A stretch of 64,000 bases of DNA. Source: JBQTII01 sp052387905 (lineage in GTDB: Bacteria > Actinomycetota > Actinomycetes > Sporichthyales > Sporichthyaceae). How positions within the stretch are numbered: the first letter of the stretch is position 1; every line of letters starts with the position of its first letter. The translations under genes were made by a program, and so were the position numbers. The stretch spans positions 62,001-126,000 of the forward strand of contig JBQTIR010000010.1 of NCBI GenBank assembly GCA_052387905.1, given 5' to 3'. Of this stretch, positions 43,711 to 51,704 are shown one piece after another. The notes under the pieces were generated by a model that was not told the origin of the DNA, did no database searches, and saw nothing but the letters and a program-made list of their open reading frames with translations.

Positions 43711-44892
43711 TCAGACGAACGCGCTGATCCCGGTGATGGATTTGCCGACGATCAACGTGTTCATCTCCCGGGTGCCCTCGTAGGAGTAGATGGCCTCCGC
43801 GTCGGCGACGAAGCGGCCCACGTTGTACTCCAGCAGGATCCCGTTGCCCCCCATGAGTTCCCTGGCCCACCCGACGCATTCGCGCATCCGGGTGGTGCAG
43901 AAGGCCTTGGCCAGCGCCGAGTGCTCGTCCCGTGCGCGTCCGGCGTCCTGTAGTTGAGAGAGCCGCGTGCACAACGCGGCCGAGGCCGTGATGTTGCCGA
44001 GCATCCGCACGAGCAGATCCTGGACGAGCTGGAAGCCGGCGATCGGGCGACCGAACTGCTCGCGCGCGATCGCATAGGCAAGGGCGTTTTCATACGCACC
44101 GCGGGCGCAGCCGACTGCCATCCAGGCGACCCCGGCGCGGGTCAGGCGCAGCACCTCGGCGGTGTCCCGGAAGGTGTTGGCGTTCTGGAGACGGTCAGCC
44201 TCGGCGACGCGGACGTCGGTAAGGGTGATCAGGGCGTTCTGCACGACCCGCAGCGCGATCTTGTCCTCGATCTTCTCGGTGACGAAGCCCGGCGCATCCT
44301 TGCCGACGAGGAAGCCCTTCACCTGGTCGTCCGCGGTGTCGCGCGCCCAGATGACGGTGACGTCGGCGAACGTGGCGTTGCCGATCCACTTCTTGGTCCC
44401 ATTGAGGATCCAGTGCTCGCCGCGGCGAGTCGCCGTTGTCCCCAGCCCGCCGCCGGCTCCGGACCCGACGTCGGGTTCGGTCAGGCCAAAGGCGCCGATC
44501 GCCTCCAATCGCGCCATTGCCGGCAGCCAGCGATCGCGTTGCTCGTGGGACCCGCAGGTGTGGATCGAGCCCATGGCCAGGCCGCTGTGCACACCCATGA
44601 ACGTCGCGATCGAGGGGTCGACGCGGGCAATCTCCATCGCGATCAGGCCGTCGGCCAGCGAGCTGCGTGCCGGACCCCCATGGCTTGGGAAGGTCAGGCC
44701 CGCAATGCCGAGCTTGGCCAACTCCGGGAGGACCTCGAACGGGAACTCCGCCCGCGACCAGTAGCGGGTGATGATCGGCGCGACTTGCTCGGCCATGAAC
44801 GCGCGCACCCGAGTCAGGATGGCCCGCTCCTCGTCCTCGAGCAGGAGCTCGAGGTCGTAGAAGTCGCCGGAGTTCGTCAGGGGCGTCGGCAT
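43711..44892 (-). CDS. Acyl-CoA dehydrogenase, glutaryl-CoA-dehydrogenase-like
   Basis: 393 residues from ATG 44892, with GGAGAG just upstream; the frame continues further up without a ribosome site. Motifs: GAFGLTEPDVGSGAGG and WILNGTKKWIGNATFADV (FAD/substrate), AIAREQFGRPIAGFQLVQ, ELMGGNGI and the catalytic-Glu segment YSYEGTREMNTLIVGKSITG, which resembles the YEGT-IHALILGRAITG of glutaryl-CoA dehydrogenases. It removes hydrogens from an acyl-CoA with FAD and an electron-transfer flavoprotein. A dicarboxylyl-CoA from the benzoate route is a plausible substrate. It is divergent from the thiolase gene. Confidence 0.85.
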   Translation of the reverse strand: MPTPLTNSGDFYDLELLLEDEERAILTRVRAFMAEQVAPIITRYWSRAEFPFEVLPELAKLGIAGLTFPSHGGPARSSLADGLIAMEIARVDPSIATFMGVHSGLAMGSIHTCGSHEQRDRWLPAMARLEAIGAFGLTEPDVGSGAGGGLGTTATRRGEHWILNGTKKWIGNATFADVTVIWARDTADDQVKGFLVGKDAPGFVTEKIEDKIALRVVQNALITLTDVRVAEADRLQNANTFRDTAEVLRLTRAGVAWMAVGCARGAYENALAYAIAREQFGRPIAGFQLVQDLLVRMLGNITASAALCTRLSQLQDAGRARDEHSALAKAFCTTRMRECVGWARELMGGNGILLEYNVGRFVADAEAIYSYEGTREMNTLIVGKSITGISAFV

Positions 44893-45011
44893 GGGCTCTC
44901 CAGGTCTGCGGCATGGTGGGGTTGTCCAGTACACCGCAGGGCAGAAAGATCTACGCGTCCACAACGATGCGACGAGAACATGTAGCGCACGGTCGATGCA
45001 CGGGAGGTTCC

Positions 45012-46196
45012 ATGAGCGCGGTGTTCGTCGTCGATGCGTGTCGAACGCCGATCGGCAAGATCAAGGGGGCGCTGGCCGGCGTGCGGCCCGACCATCTCTC
45101 CGCGGTGGTGTTGCGCGCCCTGCTGGACCGTCACCCGGAGGTGGACCCTGCGCAGATCGACGACATCTACTGGGGTGCGGCCAATCAAGCCGGCGAGGAC
45201 AACCGCAACGTGGCGCGGATGGCGGCTCTGCTGGCGGGCCTGCCGGTGGAGATCCCGGGCGCGACCGTCAATCGGTTGTGCGGGTCCGGCATGGAGGCGA
45301 TCTCCGCCGGGGCCCGTGCGATCGCCGCGGGGGAGGCTGATGTCATCGTCGCCGGCGGGGTGGAGTCGATGACCCGCGCGCCGTTCGTCATGCCGCGCAC
45401 CGACGAGGCGTTCCCGCGGGCGGTCGAGGTTGTCGATACCCGGCTCGGCTGGCGTTTGGTGAGTCCGTGGATGAAGGAGAAATATCCGCCGATCTCGCTG
45501 GGGGAGACCGCAGACAACGTCGCCGACCGCTACGGGGTAACCCGCGAGCGCCAGGATGAATTCGCGGTACGCAGCCACCGCAATGCCGCGGCTGCCTGGG
45601 CGGCGGGGCGCTTCGCCGAGGAAGTCGTGCCGGTCGAGCTGCCCGAGGGCTCGCTGTCCAGCGATGAGGGCGTCAAGGCAAACCTGACGCTGGATCAACT
45701 TGCGGCGAAGCGGCCGGCATTCCGCGCCGATGGCACGGTGACCGGCGGCAACTCCTCCTCGCTCAACGACGGCGCCGCGGTACTGCTGCTGATGTCGGAG
45801 TCCGCGGTGACCAGCTCCGGCCGCACTCCGCTGGCCCGGTACGTCGGCAGCGGCGCGGCCGGTGTGCACCCGGACTACATGGGGATCGGCCCGGTGCCCG
45901 CGATGGCGAAGCTGCTCGGTCGCCATGGCTGGGGCATCGGGGAACTGGACCTGATCGAGGCCAATGAGGCCTTCGCCGCGCAGGCCGTCGCGGTGGTCGA
46001 CGAGCTCAAGATCGACCCGGATCGGGTCAACGTCAATGGCGGCGCCATTGCACTCGGACACCCGCTGGGATGCTCCGGAGCGCGGATCGTCACGACGTTG
46101 CTCCACGAGATGCGCCGGCGCGGCGCCCGGCGCGGTGCTGCCACCATGTGTATCGGGGTCGGGCAGGGCATCGCGAGTCTGTGGGAAGGGATCTGA
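45012..46196 (+). CDS. Acetyl-CoA acyltransferase, beta-ketoadipyl-CoA thiolase type
   Basis: 394 residues from ATG 45012 with GGGAGG upstream. Thiolase motifs are complete: VNRLCGSGMEAI (nucleophilic Cys), VAGGVESMTRAP, GGNSSSLNDGAA, NEAFAA and the C-terminal NGGAIALGHPLGCSGAR plus MCIGVGQG (second Cys). The EDNRNVARMAALLAGLP stretch matches PcaF/PaaJ enzymes that cleave beta-ketoadipyl-CoA to succinyl-CoA and acetyl-CoA, the last step shared by benzoyl-CoA (box), phenylacetate and protocatechuate routes. It is followed by a short overlapping reading frame and a hydroxyacyl-CoA dehydrogenase. Confidence 0.88.
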   Translation: MSAVFVVDACRTPIGKIKGALAGVRPDHLSAVVLRALLDRHPEVDPAQIDDIYWGAANQAGEDNRNVARMAALLAGLPVEIPGATVNRLCGSGMEAISAGARAIAAGEADVIVAGGVESMTRAPFVMPRTDEAFPRAVEVVDTRLGWRLVSPWMKEKYPPISLGETADNVADRYGVTRERQDEFAVRSHRNAAAAWAAGRFAEEVVPVELPEGSLSSDEGVKANLTLDQLAAKRPAFRADGTVTGGNSSSLNDGAAVLLLMSESAVTSSGRTPLARYVGSGAAGVHPDYMGIGPVPAMAKLLGRHGWGIGELDLIEANEAFAAQAVAVVDELKIDPDRVNVNGGAIALGHPLGCSGARIVTTLLHEMRRRGARRGAATMCIGVGQGIASLWEGI

Positions 46197-46199
46197 ACT

Positions 46200-46283
46200 G
46201 TGAGCGAGCGCAGCGAGGGAATCAATAAGGACGGTGCACTGTCACTCATGGGGTGGCCGAGCGCTGGCGAGGTTGCCCGATGA
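46200..46283 (+). CDS. 27-codon coupling ORF with the gagcgagcgcagcgag repeat
   Basis: GTG 46200, three bases after the thiolase stop, opens a 27-residue frame (MSERSEGINKDGALSLMGWP...) whose TGA overlaps the ATG of the next gene (ATGA, 46280-46283). Its first bases, gtgagcgagcgcagcgag, are a repeat I have seen after stop codons in other actinobacterial genomes. The frame exactly bridges thiolase and dehydrogenase, so it may serve translational coupling rather than make a functional peptide. Confidence 0.4.
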   Translation: MSERSEGINKDGALSLMGWPSAGEVAR

Positions 46284-47125
46284 GCTACTCCGCCGTCATC
46301 GGCGCCGGGACGATGGGCCTGGGCATCGCGTACGTGCTGGCTGCGGCCGGCGACACGGCGATCTTGGTCGAGCCCGACACGGGTCGGCGCGAGGACGCGC
46401 TGGCGACCCTGCAGGGCGTGGCGGACTCCGCGGTCACACGTGGCAAGCTCGACGGGAGCGCCGCGAAGGATCTGATCGCACGGCTGTCCACCGTCGCCGA
46501 GATCACCGACCTGCCCACCGAGGACGCGGCGCTGATCGTCGAAGCGGTGCCCGAGCGGGTCGATCTCAAAAAGGCGATCCTGCGTGCGGTCGAGGACCAC
46601 GCCGCACCGGCGATCCTCGCCTCCAACACGTCGGGTTTGTCGATCGACGGCCTCGCGGACTGCCTCGCGCATCCCGAGCGTTTCCTGGGCCTGCACTTCT
46701 TCAACCCGGTCTGGGTGATGTCGCTCGTGGAAATCGTCGAGGGCCCGCGCACCGATGGGGCGGTCCTCGCCGCTGCCCGGGATCTGGTCCTGCGCATCGG
46801 TAAGGAGCCGATCGTCGTCAAGGATTTCCCCGGTTTCGCGACGAGCCGACTTGGCGTCTGTATCGGCCTGGAGGGCATGCGGATGTTCGAAGAGGGTGTG
46901 GCGTCCGCCGCAGACATCGACAAGGCGATGGAACTCGGCTACCGCCACCCGATGGGTCCGCTCAAGCTGACCGACCTCGTCGGTCTTGACGTCCGGCTGG
47001 ACATCGCCCGGCACCTGGAGAAGACCCTCGGTTCTCGCTTCGCGCCGCCGCAGATCCTGATCGACAAGGTCGCGGCCGGTGAGCTCGGCAAGAAGTCAGG
47101 CAAGGGCTTCTACGACTGGGATTGA
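46280..47125 (+). CDS. 3-hydroxyacyl-CoA dehydrogenase (PaaH-like)
   Basis: 281 residues from ATG 46280. The NAD motif AVIGAGTMGLGIAYVLAAAG is at residues 5-24, followed by EAVPERVDLKKAIL, the active-site region SNTSGLSI and LGLHFFNPVWVMSLVEIV (catalytic His), then the C-terminal domain PGFATSRLGVCIGLEGMRMFEEG and GKKSGKGFYDW. It oxidises L-3-hydroxyacyl-CoA to 3-ketoacyl-CoA; here the natural substrate would be 3-hydroxyadipyl-CoA ahead of the adjacent thiolase. Stand-alone enzymes of this length are PaaH/FadB2-like. Confidence 0.9.
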   Translation: MSYSAVIGAGTMGLGIAYVLAAAGDTAILVEPDTGRREDALATLQGVADSAVTRGKLDGSAAKDLIARLSTVAEITDLPTEDAALIVEAVPERVDLKKAILRAVEDHAAPAILASNTSGLSIDGLADCLAHPERFLGLHFFNPVWVMSLVEIVEGPRTDGAVLAAARDLVLRIGKEPIVVKDFPGFATSRLGVCIGLEGMRMFEEGVASAADIDKAMELGYRHPMGPLKLTDLVGLDVRLDIARHLEKTLGSRFAPPQILIDKVAAGELGKKSGKGFYDWD

Positions 47126-47282
47126 GTCACCTCCGGGCGAACGCCGGATGGCCGCGGGATGAAGTAGATGAACACTCGGGCCCGCTGCGTCGGACAGTGG
47201 GCAACATCGGCTCCCTCGGGGTGCGGGATCACGCAGGCTCAGGTTGTCCTGCTTCGACCCGACACCTCACCGGGAGCCCGAC

Positions 47283-47456
47283 ATGAGCTCAGTGCACGCT
47301 CCGGTACCCGATCTGCTCACCTGCGGCCGTTCTACCTCGTTCTGGTCGATGGTCACGGCCGCCCTCGCCGGCGTCGCCGTCCTGGGTCTGCCGAAGGACG
47401 AGCCCGTGGGCGATGAATGGCTCAACATCGAGCTCGGTACCTTGCTCTTCTACTGA
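47283..47456 (+). CDS. Small membrane-like protein
   Basis: 57 residues from ATG 47283, with GGGAG seven bases upstream; nearly all third codon positions are G/C, supporting expression. One hydrophobic stretch (TSFWSMVTAALAGVAVLGL, about residues 17-35) is followed by an acidic-aromatic tail (DEWLNIELGTLLFY). A single Cys lies before the helix. Unrecognised. It converges on the PaaX-type regulator gene 18 nt away. Confidence 0.5.
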   Translation: MSSVHAPVPDLLTCGRSTSFWSMVTAALAGVAVLGLPKDEPVGDEWLNIELGTLLFY

Positions 47457-47474
47457 GAAGGATCTGACGTGCCG

Positions 47475-48317
47475 TCACTCCCGGATGAGCTCTGCCCACC
47501 GGGCACGCGCCGCAGGAGTCCAGGCTTGGTGCCGCGCGGTGAACAGCGCGCGGGCCGAGTGCCCGATCCAGTCCGGGGGCAGCAGTTGCGCCGGTAGCGC
47601 TGGATCCAGGAACGGGAACCGGCGCCAGGAGTGCACAAGGCGCACTGCGGCGTAGACGGTCTCGTCACCGGGGGCGGGCTGGGCGTCGGCGAAGTCCGCG
47701 ATGAAGTCGGCGTAATGCTCGGCGACCTCGCTCAGGTTCCAGGCTCGCGTCACCAGGTCGGCCTCGGAGCCGATCGCGCCGAACGGGCCGACGAAGGACA
47801 GTGCGCCGTTCTCCAAGCCCAGATCGGCGATGATTCGGCGAACCTCCGGGCCGCGCTCGGGGTGCGGGCTCACCCACAGCCCTGACACCGGGTTACCGAG
47901 GCCCGCCCACGCCAACCGGGTCTGCAACTGGTGACGCAGCTTGCGTTGGGACTCCGGGACCGATGCCATCACCACGAGCCAGGATCCGTCCCAGGCCGGC
48001 TGGGGGACACCAGCGGTGTAGATCCGCTCTGCGCCCTGGGTGAGTAGGTCGCGCCCGGGCGCCGCGAGCTCCCAGCGCACCCGGCGCCCGTCGCGCACCG
48101 AGGTGATCCACCCGTCGGTGGCCGTGCGGGCGATGGCCTGGCGTGCGGACTTCTCCTCAATGCCCAGGCCGGCCAGTACGTGCAGCAACGCGGAGGTCCA
48201 CGCCGGCTCGCCGGTGGGCAGGACAAGCTCTCCGAGGACGGTGAGCAGCATCGAGCGCGCACTCGGCGGGCTGATGCTGCTGCGCCGGCTCAGCGAGGGC
48301 GTCGCCGTGTCAGTCAT
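47475..48317 (-). CDS. PaaX-family transcriptional regulator
   Basis: 280 residues from ATG 48317; the frame is open upstream but runs into a symmetric palindrome with no ribosome site. The N-terminal winged helix (SARSMLLTVLGELVLPTGEP...LHVLAGLGIEEKSARQAIAR) and the C-terminal PaaX domain (FPFLDPALPAQLLPPDWIGH, RARWAELI) are typical. PaaX-type proteins repress phenylacetate or related catabolic genes and release DNA on binding an aryl-CoA. It lies behind the aldehyde dehydrogenase gene on the same strand, opposite the box operon, which it may control. Confidence 0.88.
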   Translation of the reverse strand: MTDTATPSLSRRSSISPPSARSMLLTVLGELVLPTGEPAWTSALLHVLAGLGIEEKSARQAIARTATDGWITSVRDGRRVRWELAAPGRDLLTQGAERIYTAGVPQPAWDGSWLVVMASVPESQRKLRHQLQTRLAWAGLGNPVSGLWVSPHPERGPEVRRIIADLGLENGALSFVGPFGAIGSEADLVTRAWNLSEVAEHYADFIADFADAQPAPGDETVYAAVRLVHSWRRFPFLDPALPAQLLPPDWIGHSARALFTARHQAWTPAARARWAELIRE

Positions 48318-48339
48318 CCGTCGCGCGCCGTCGTTGGCG

Positions 48340-48410
48340 GCATGCATGCTGAACTCGCCGCGACACGCCGAGGGGTCCGCGGCGTGTCGCAGTGGTTTGG
48401 GCATGCATGC
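48340..48410. repeat. 71-bp symmetric palindrome
   Basis: Four elements are placed with exact symmetry: GCATGCATGC (48340-48349), GCGACACGCCG (48360-48370), CGGCGTGTCGC (48380-48390) and GCATGCATGC (48401-48410), with spacers of 10, 9 and 10 nt. The inner arms are a perfect 11-bp hairpin; the outer arms are each palindromes. It lies between the aldehyde dehydrogenase stop and the paaX start, so it could be a terminator, attenuator or operator. Confidence 0.7.
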
Positions 48411-48426
48411 TGCGAGGACAAGGACG

Positions 48427-49848
48427 TCACCGCTGAATGGACTTCAGCTCGAGGAACTCTTCCAGGCCGGCTTCGCCGTACTCGCGGCCCAGACCGGACT
48501 TCTTGTAGCCGCCGAAGGGGGCCAGCGGATTCCAGGCCCCGCCGTTGATGTCGACCTGACCCGTGCGCAACCTTCGGGCGACCGCCATGGCGCGGTCCGG
48601 GTCGGCGGACCACACGCCACCGTGCAGGCCGTAGTCGGTGTCGTTGGCGATCGCCACCGCCTCGTTCTCGTCGGCGTACGGCATGATCGACAGGACCGGT
48701 CCGAAGATCTCCTCGCGGGCGATGCGCATCGAGGCGGTGACGTCGGCGAAGACGGTGGGGCGCACGTAATAGCCGCCCGGGTCGACGCCTTCTGGCGCGC
48801 CCGGACCGCCGGCCACCAGGCGGGCACCTTCGGCGATGCCGAGTTCGATGTAGCTCGTCACCGTCGCCACCTGATCGGCGGAGGCCAGCGGGCCGAGCCG
48901 GCTCGTGGAGTCCATCGGGTGACCCACCGTCAGGCGGGCGATCGCGTTCTCCGCGATCACACAAGCCTGCTCCTGCAGAGCGGCCGGGACCAACATGCGC
49001 GTCCAGGCCGAGCACGTCTGACCGGAGTTGAGCATCGAGTTGTTGACCCCGGCGGTGACGGCCTTCTCCAGATCGGCGTCATCCAGAATCACGTTGGCGG
49101 ACTTGCCACCGAGTTCGAGGGTGACCCGGGCGATGTTCGCGGCTGCCGAGCGGGCCACCAGTGCTCCCACGGCGGTGGAGCCGGTGAAGGAGATGATGTC
49201 GAAGCCCGGGTGCGCGGAGATCGTCTCGCCAACCTCGTCGCCGCCGGAGACCAGGTTGAACACCCCCGCGGGCAGGCCCGCCGCGGCGCAGGCCTCGGCG
49301 AAGATGAACGCCGCGCTCGGGGCCACGTCGGCCGGCTTGAGCACCACGGTGCAGCCAGCGGCGATCGCCGGGGCTGCCTTGCCGATCAGCTGCATCAGTG
49401 GGTAGTTCCAGGGCAGGATCGCGCCGACCACGCCGGCCGCCTCGCGCACCAGCAGCGAATTGTTGACCTCGGCGGTGAACTCGTAGTCCGCGGCCATCCT
49501 GGCGTAGGACTCCAGGATCATCATCGGCCCACCGACCTGGACGCGGGTCGCGAGCTTGCGCGGCATGCCGACCTCGAGCGCGATGACATCGGCGAGGGCA
49601 TCGGCTCGTTCGGTGAGGGCGACGTGCAGGGCGAAGAGCGCGGCGGAGCGCTCGCCCTGCGCCGTTGCCGACCAACTTCCGAATGCCCGGCGCGCCGCGA
49701 CGACGGCCTTGTCGACGTCGCCGGTGCCGCCGGCCGGGACCTGGGCGATCACCGTGCCGTCGGCCGCGCTCAGGACGTCGGTCGCCGCCTTGGTGACCTC
49801 GGGGGCCTGCCAGGTGCCGTCGATGTAGAGGGCGTCGTAGGTGCGCAC
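48427..49848 (-). CDS. Aldehyde dehydrogenase
   Basis: 473 residues. Motifs of the NAD(P)-dependent superfamily: ILPWNYPLMQLIGKAAPAIA, SFTGSTAVGALVAR, VTLELGGKSANVIL (general base Glu), GQTCSAWTRMLV (nucleophilic Cys) and EEIFGPVLSIMPY. Cofactor preference is not evident. In the box pathway 3,4-dehydroadipyl-CoA semialdehyde must be oxidised by an aldehyde dehydrogenase (BoxD); position opposite boxC makes this the candidate, though BoxD itself was not recognised by signature. A 14-bp palindrome lies just upstream of its start. Confidence 0.88.
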   Translation of the reverse strand: MRTYDALYIDGTWQAPEVTKAATDVLSAADGTVIAQVPAGGTGDVDKAVVAARRAFGSWSATAQGERSAALFALHVALTERADALADVIALEVGMPRKLATRVQVGGPMMILESYARMAADYEFTAEVNNSLLVREAAGVVGAILPWNYPLMQLIGKAAPAIAAGCTVVLKPADVAPSAAFIFAEACAAAGLPAGVFNLVSGGDEVGETISAHPGFDIISFTGSTAVGALVARSAAANIARVTLELGGKSANVILDDADLEKAVTAGVNNSMLNSGQTCSAWTRMLVPAALQEQACVIAENAIARLTVGHPMDSTSRLGPLASADQVATVTSYIELGIAEGARLVAGGPGAPEGVDPGGYYVRPTVFADVTASMRIAREEIFGPVLSIMPYADENEAVAIANDTDYGLHGGVWSADPDRAMAVARRLRTGQVDINGGAWNPLAPFGGYKKSGLGREYGEAGLEEFLELKSIQR

Positions 49849-49868
49849 GAGGGCTCAGCTCCTGTCGA

Positions 49869-49882
49869 GGTGTCGCGACACC
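49869..49882. promoter_or_regulatory. 14-bp palindrome upstream of the aldehyde dehydrogenase
   Basis: GGTGTCGCGACACC is a perfect palindrome 21 nt before the GTG start at 49848 (minus strand). Its GTGTCGC half also occurs in the inner arm of the palindrome at 48380. Possible operator of the leftward transcript. Confidence 0.45.
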
Positions 49883-49912
49883 GCCAGGTACGGCTCGCCG
49901 ATCGATACTCTA

Positions 49913-49949
49913 CAATGCATTGACGTAACGACGGAAGTGTGTCAACAAT
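49913..49949 (+). promoter_or_regulatory. Box operon promoter with palindromic site
   Basis: TTGACG (49920-49925) and AACAAT (49944-49949) are spaced 18 nt, about 31 nt before the boxC ATG. The palindrome CAATGCATTG (49913-49922) overlaps the -35 hexamer and lies between the divergent aldehyde dehydrogenase and box genes, a suitable place for PaaX- or BoxR-like control. Assigned by eye. Confidence 0.4.
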
Positions 49950-49979
49950 GAAGTCTTCGCCGCTCCGGGAGGCTTCATC

Positions 49980-51668
49980 ATGTCGGCCGATACCGCACCC
50001 ACTGCGACACCAGTCGTGTCCTTCGACGCGAGCCCTGATTCCTACCGCCATCTCGCCCTGAAGTTCGACGGGCCCGTGGCCACGATCGAGCTCCGGACCG
50101 CCGAGGACGGCGGTCTGGTCCCGGGCTACGAACTCAAGCTGAACTCCTACGACCTGGGCGTCGACATCGAGTTGCACGACGCGATCCAACGGTTGCGCTT
50201 CGAGCATCCCGAGATCAGGGCGGTGGTGGTCACCGGCGGACTGGACAAGGTCTTCTGCGCCGGCGCCAACATTCGGATGCTTGCCCAGTCCGGGCACCCG
50301 TGGAAGGTGAACTTCTGCAAGTTCACCAATGAGACCCGCAACGGCATCGAGGACGCCACCGCGAATTCGGGGCAGACCTACCTCGCGGCAGTCAACGGCA
50401 CCGCCGCCGGCGGCGGGTACGAACTCGCGCTGGCGTGCGAGGAGATCCTGCTGATCGACGACGGCTCCTCCGCGGTCTCACTGCCCGAGGTTCCGCTGCT
50501 CGCGGTGCTGCCCGGCACCGGTGGACTGACTCGGGTGGTGGACAAGCGCAAGGTGCGCAAGGACCGCGCCGATGTCTTTGCCACCAAGAGCGAGGGCGTG
50601 CGCGGCCAGACCGCCGTCGACTGGAAGCTGGTCGACGCCTCGATCCCACGCAGCAAGTTCGCCGACGCCGTACGTGAGCGTGCGCTCGAACTCGCGGTCG
50701 GCTCCCCTCGCCCGTCCGAGGGACGCGGGGTGAGCTTGACCCCGCTGCACCGGGAGATCAGCGCGGACGCTCTGGAGTACACCCACGTCAGCGTCACCAT
50801 CGACCGCGAGGCCGCACTGGTGAACCTGACCGTGCGCGGGCCGCAGACGCCCGCGCCGGCGACGCTGGCCCAGATCCATGCCCAGGGTGTCGACTTCTAC
50901 CCGCTGGCACTGACCCGTGACCTCGACGACGCGATCCTGCGCCTGCGTACCAACGAACTCGAAGCCGGCACCTGGGTCATCCGCACGGTCGGCGACGCAG
51001 CCACGGCACTGTCCTACGAGCAGGCCCTCGCCGACCACGGCGGCGACTGGTTCGTCAACGAGGTGTGCCACTTCTACAAGCGCACCCTCAAGCGGCTCGA
51101 TGTCACCAGTCGAAGCCTGATCGCGTTGGTCGAGCCCGGGTCCTGCTTCGCCGGTTCGCTCCTGGAGCTGCTCCTTGCCTGCGACCGGCAGTACATGCTC
51201 GACGGCATCTTCGAGGATGGGCCCGACGGACAGGATCCCGCCATGTTGATCGTCACCGAGGCGAACTTTGGCGACCTGCCGATGTGCAACGGACTGACGC
51301 GTCTGCAGTCCCGGTTCTACGGCGACGACGCGGGCCTGGAGGCGGTGCGGGCAGCGATCGGGCGACCGCTTGATGCCGCCGCCGCCGACTCCCTCGGCCT
51401 GATCACCTACGCCCTCGACGACATCGACTGGGAGGACGACGTGCGGATCGCGTTGGAGGAGCGCGCCTCGATGAGTCCGGACGCCCTCACCGGTATGGAG
51501 GCCAACCACCGTTTCGTCGGCCCCGAGACGATCGAATCCAAGATCTTCGCCCGGCTCACGGCCTGGCAGAACTGGATCTTCATCCGGCCCAACGCGGTCG
51601 GACCCGAGGGTGCCCTGCGCAAGTACGGCACCGGCCAGAAGGCCGTCTTTGACCGGAAGCGCGTGTAG
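49980..51668 (+). CDS. boxC: 2,3-epoxybenzoyl-CoA dihydrolase (BoxC)
   Basis: 562 residues; GGGAGG (49967-49972) precedes ATG. The protein is a double-length crotonase-like enzyme. VVVTGGLDKVFCAGANIRML, VNGTAAGGGYELALACEEI and LPEVPLLAVLPGTGGLTRVV make up the first half, and a second crotonase-like unit contains IALVEPGSCFAGSLLELLLACDRQYML. These features and the length are typical of BoxC, which hydrolyses the epoxide made by BoxB, opens the ring and yields 3,4-dehydroadipyl-CoA semialdehyde plus formate. boxB follows 36 nt downstream. First gene of the box operon. Confidence 0.95.
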   Translation: MSADTAPTATPVVSFDASPDSYRHLALKFDGPVATIELRTAEDGGLVPGYELKLNSYDLGVDIELHDAIQRLRFEHPEIRAVVVTGGLDKVFCAGANIRMLAQSGHPWKVNFCKFTNETRNGIEDATANSGQTYLAAVNGTAAGGGYELALACEEILLIDDGSSAVSLPEVPLLAVLPGTGGLTRVVDKRKVRKDRADVFATKSEGVRGQTAVDWKLVDASIPRSKFADAVRERALELAVGSPRPSEGRGVSLTPLHREISADALEYTHVSVTIDREAALVNLTVRGPQTPAPATLAQIHAQGVDFYPLALTRDLDDAILRLRTNELEAGTWVIRTVGDAATALSYEQALADHGGDWFVNEVCHFYKRTLKRLDVTSRSLIALVEPGSCFAGSLLELLLACDRQYMLDGIFEDGPDGQDPAMLIVTEANFGDLPMCNGLTRLQSRFYGDDAGLEAVRAAIGRPLDAAAADSLGLITYALDDIDWEDDVRIALEERASMSPDALTGMEANHRFVGPETIESKIFARLTAWQNWIFIRPNAVGPEGALRKYGTGQKAVFDRKRV

Positions 51669-51704
51669 CGAGCCCGCGAGTGAAACCGAAGGGAACAGTG
51701 GAAC

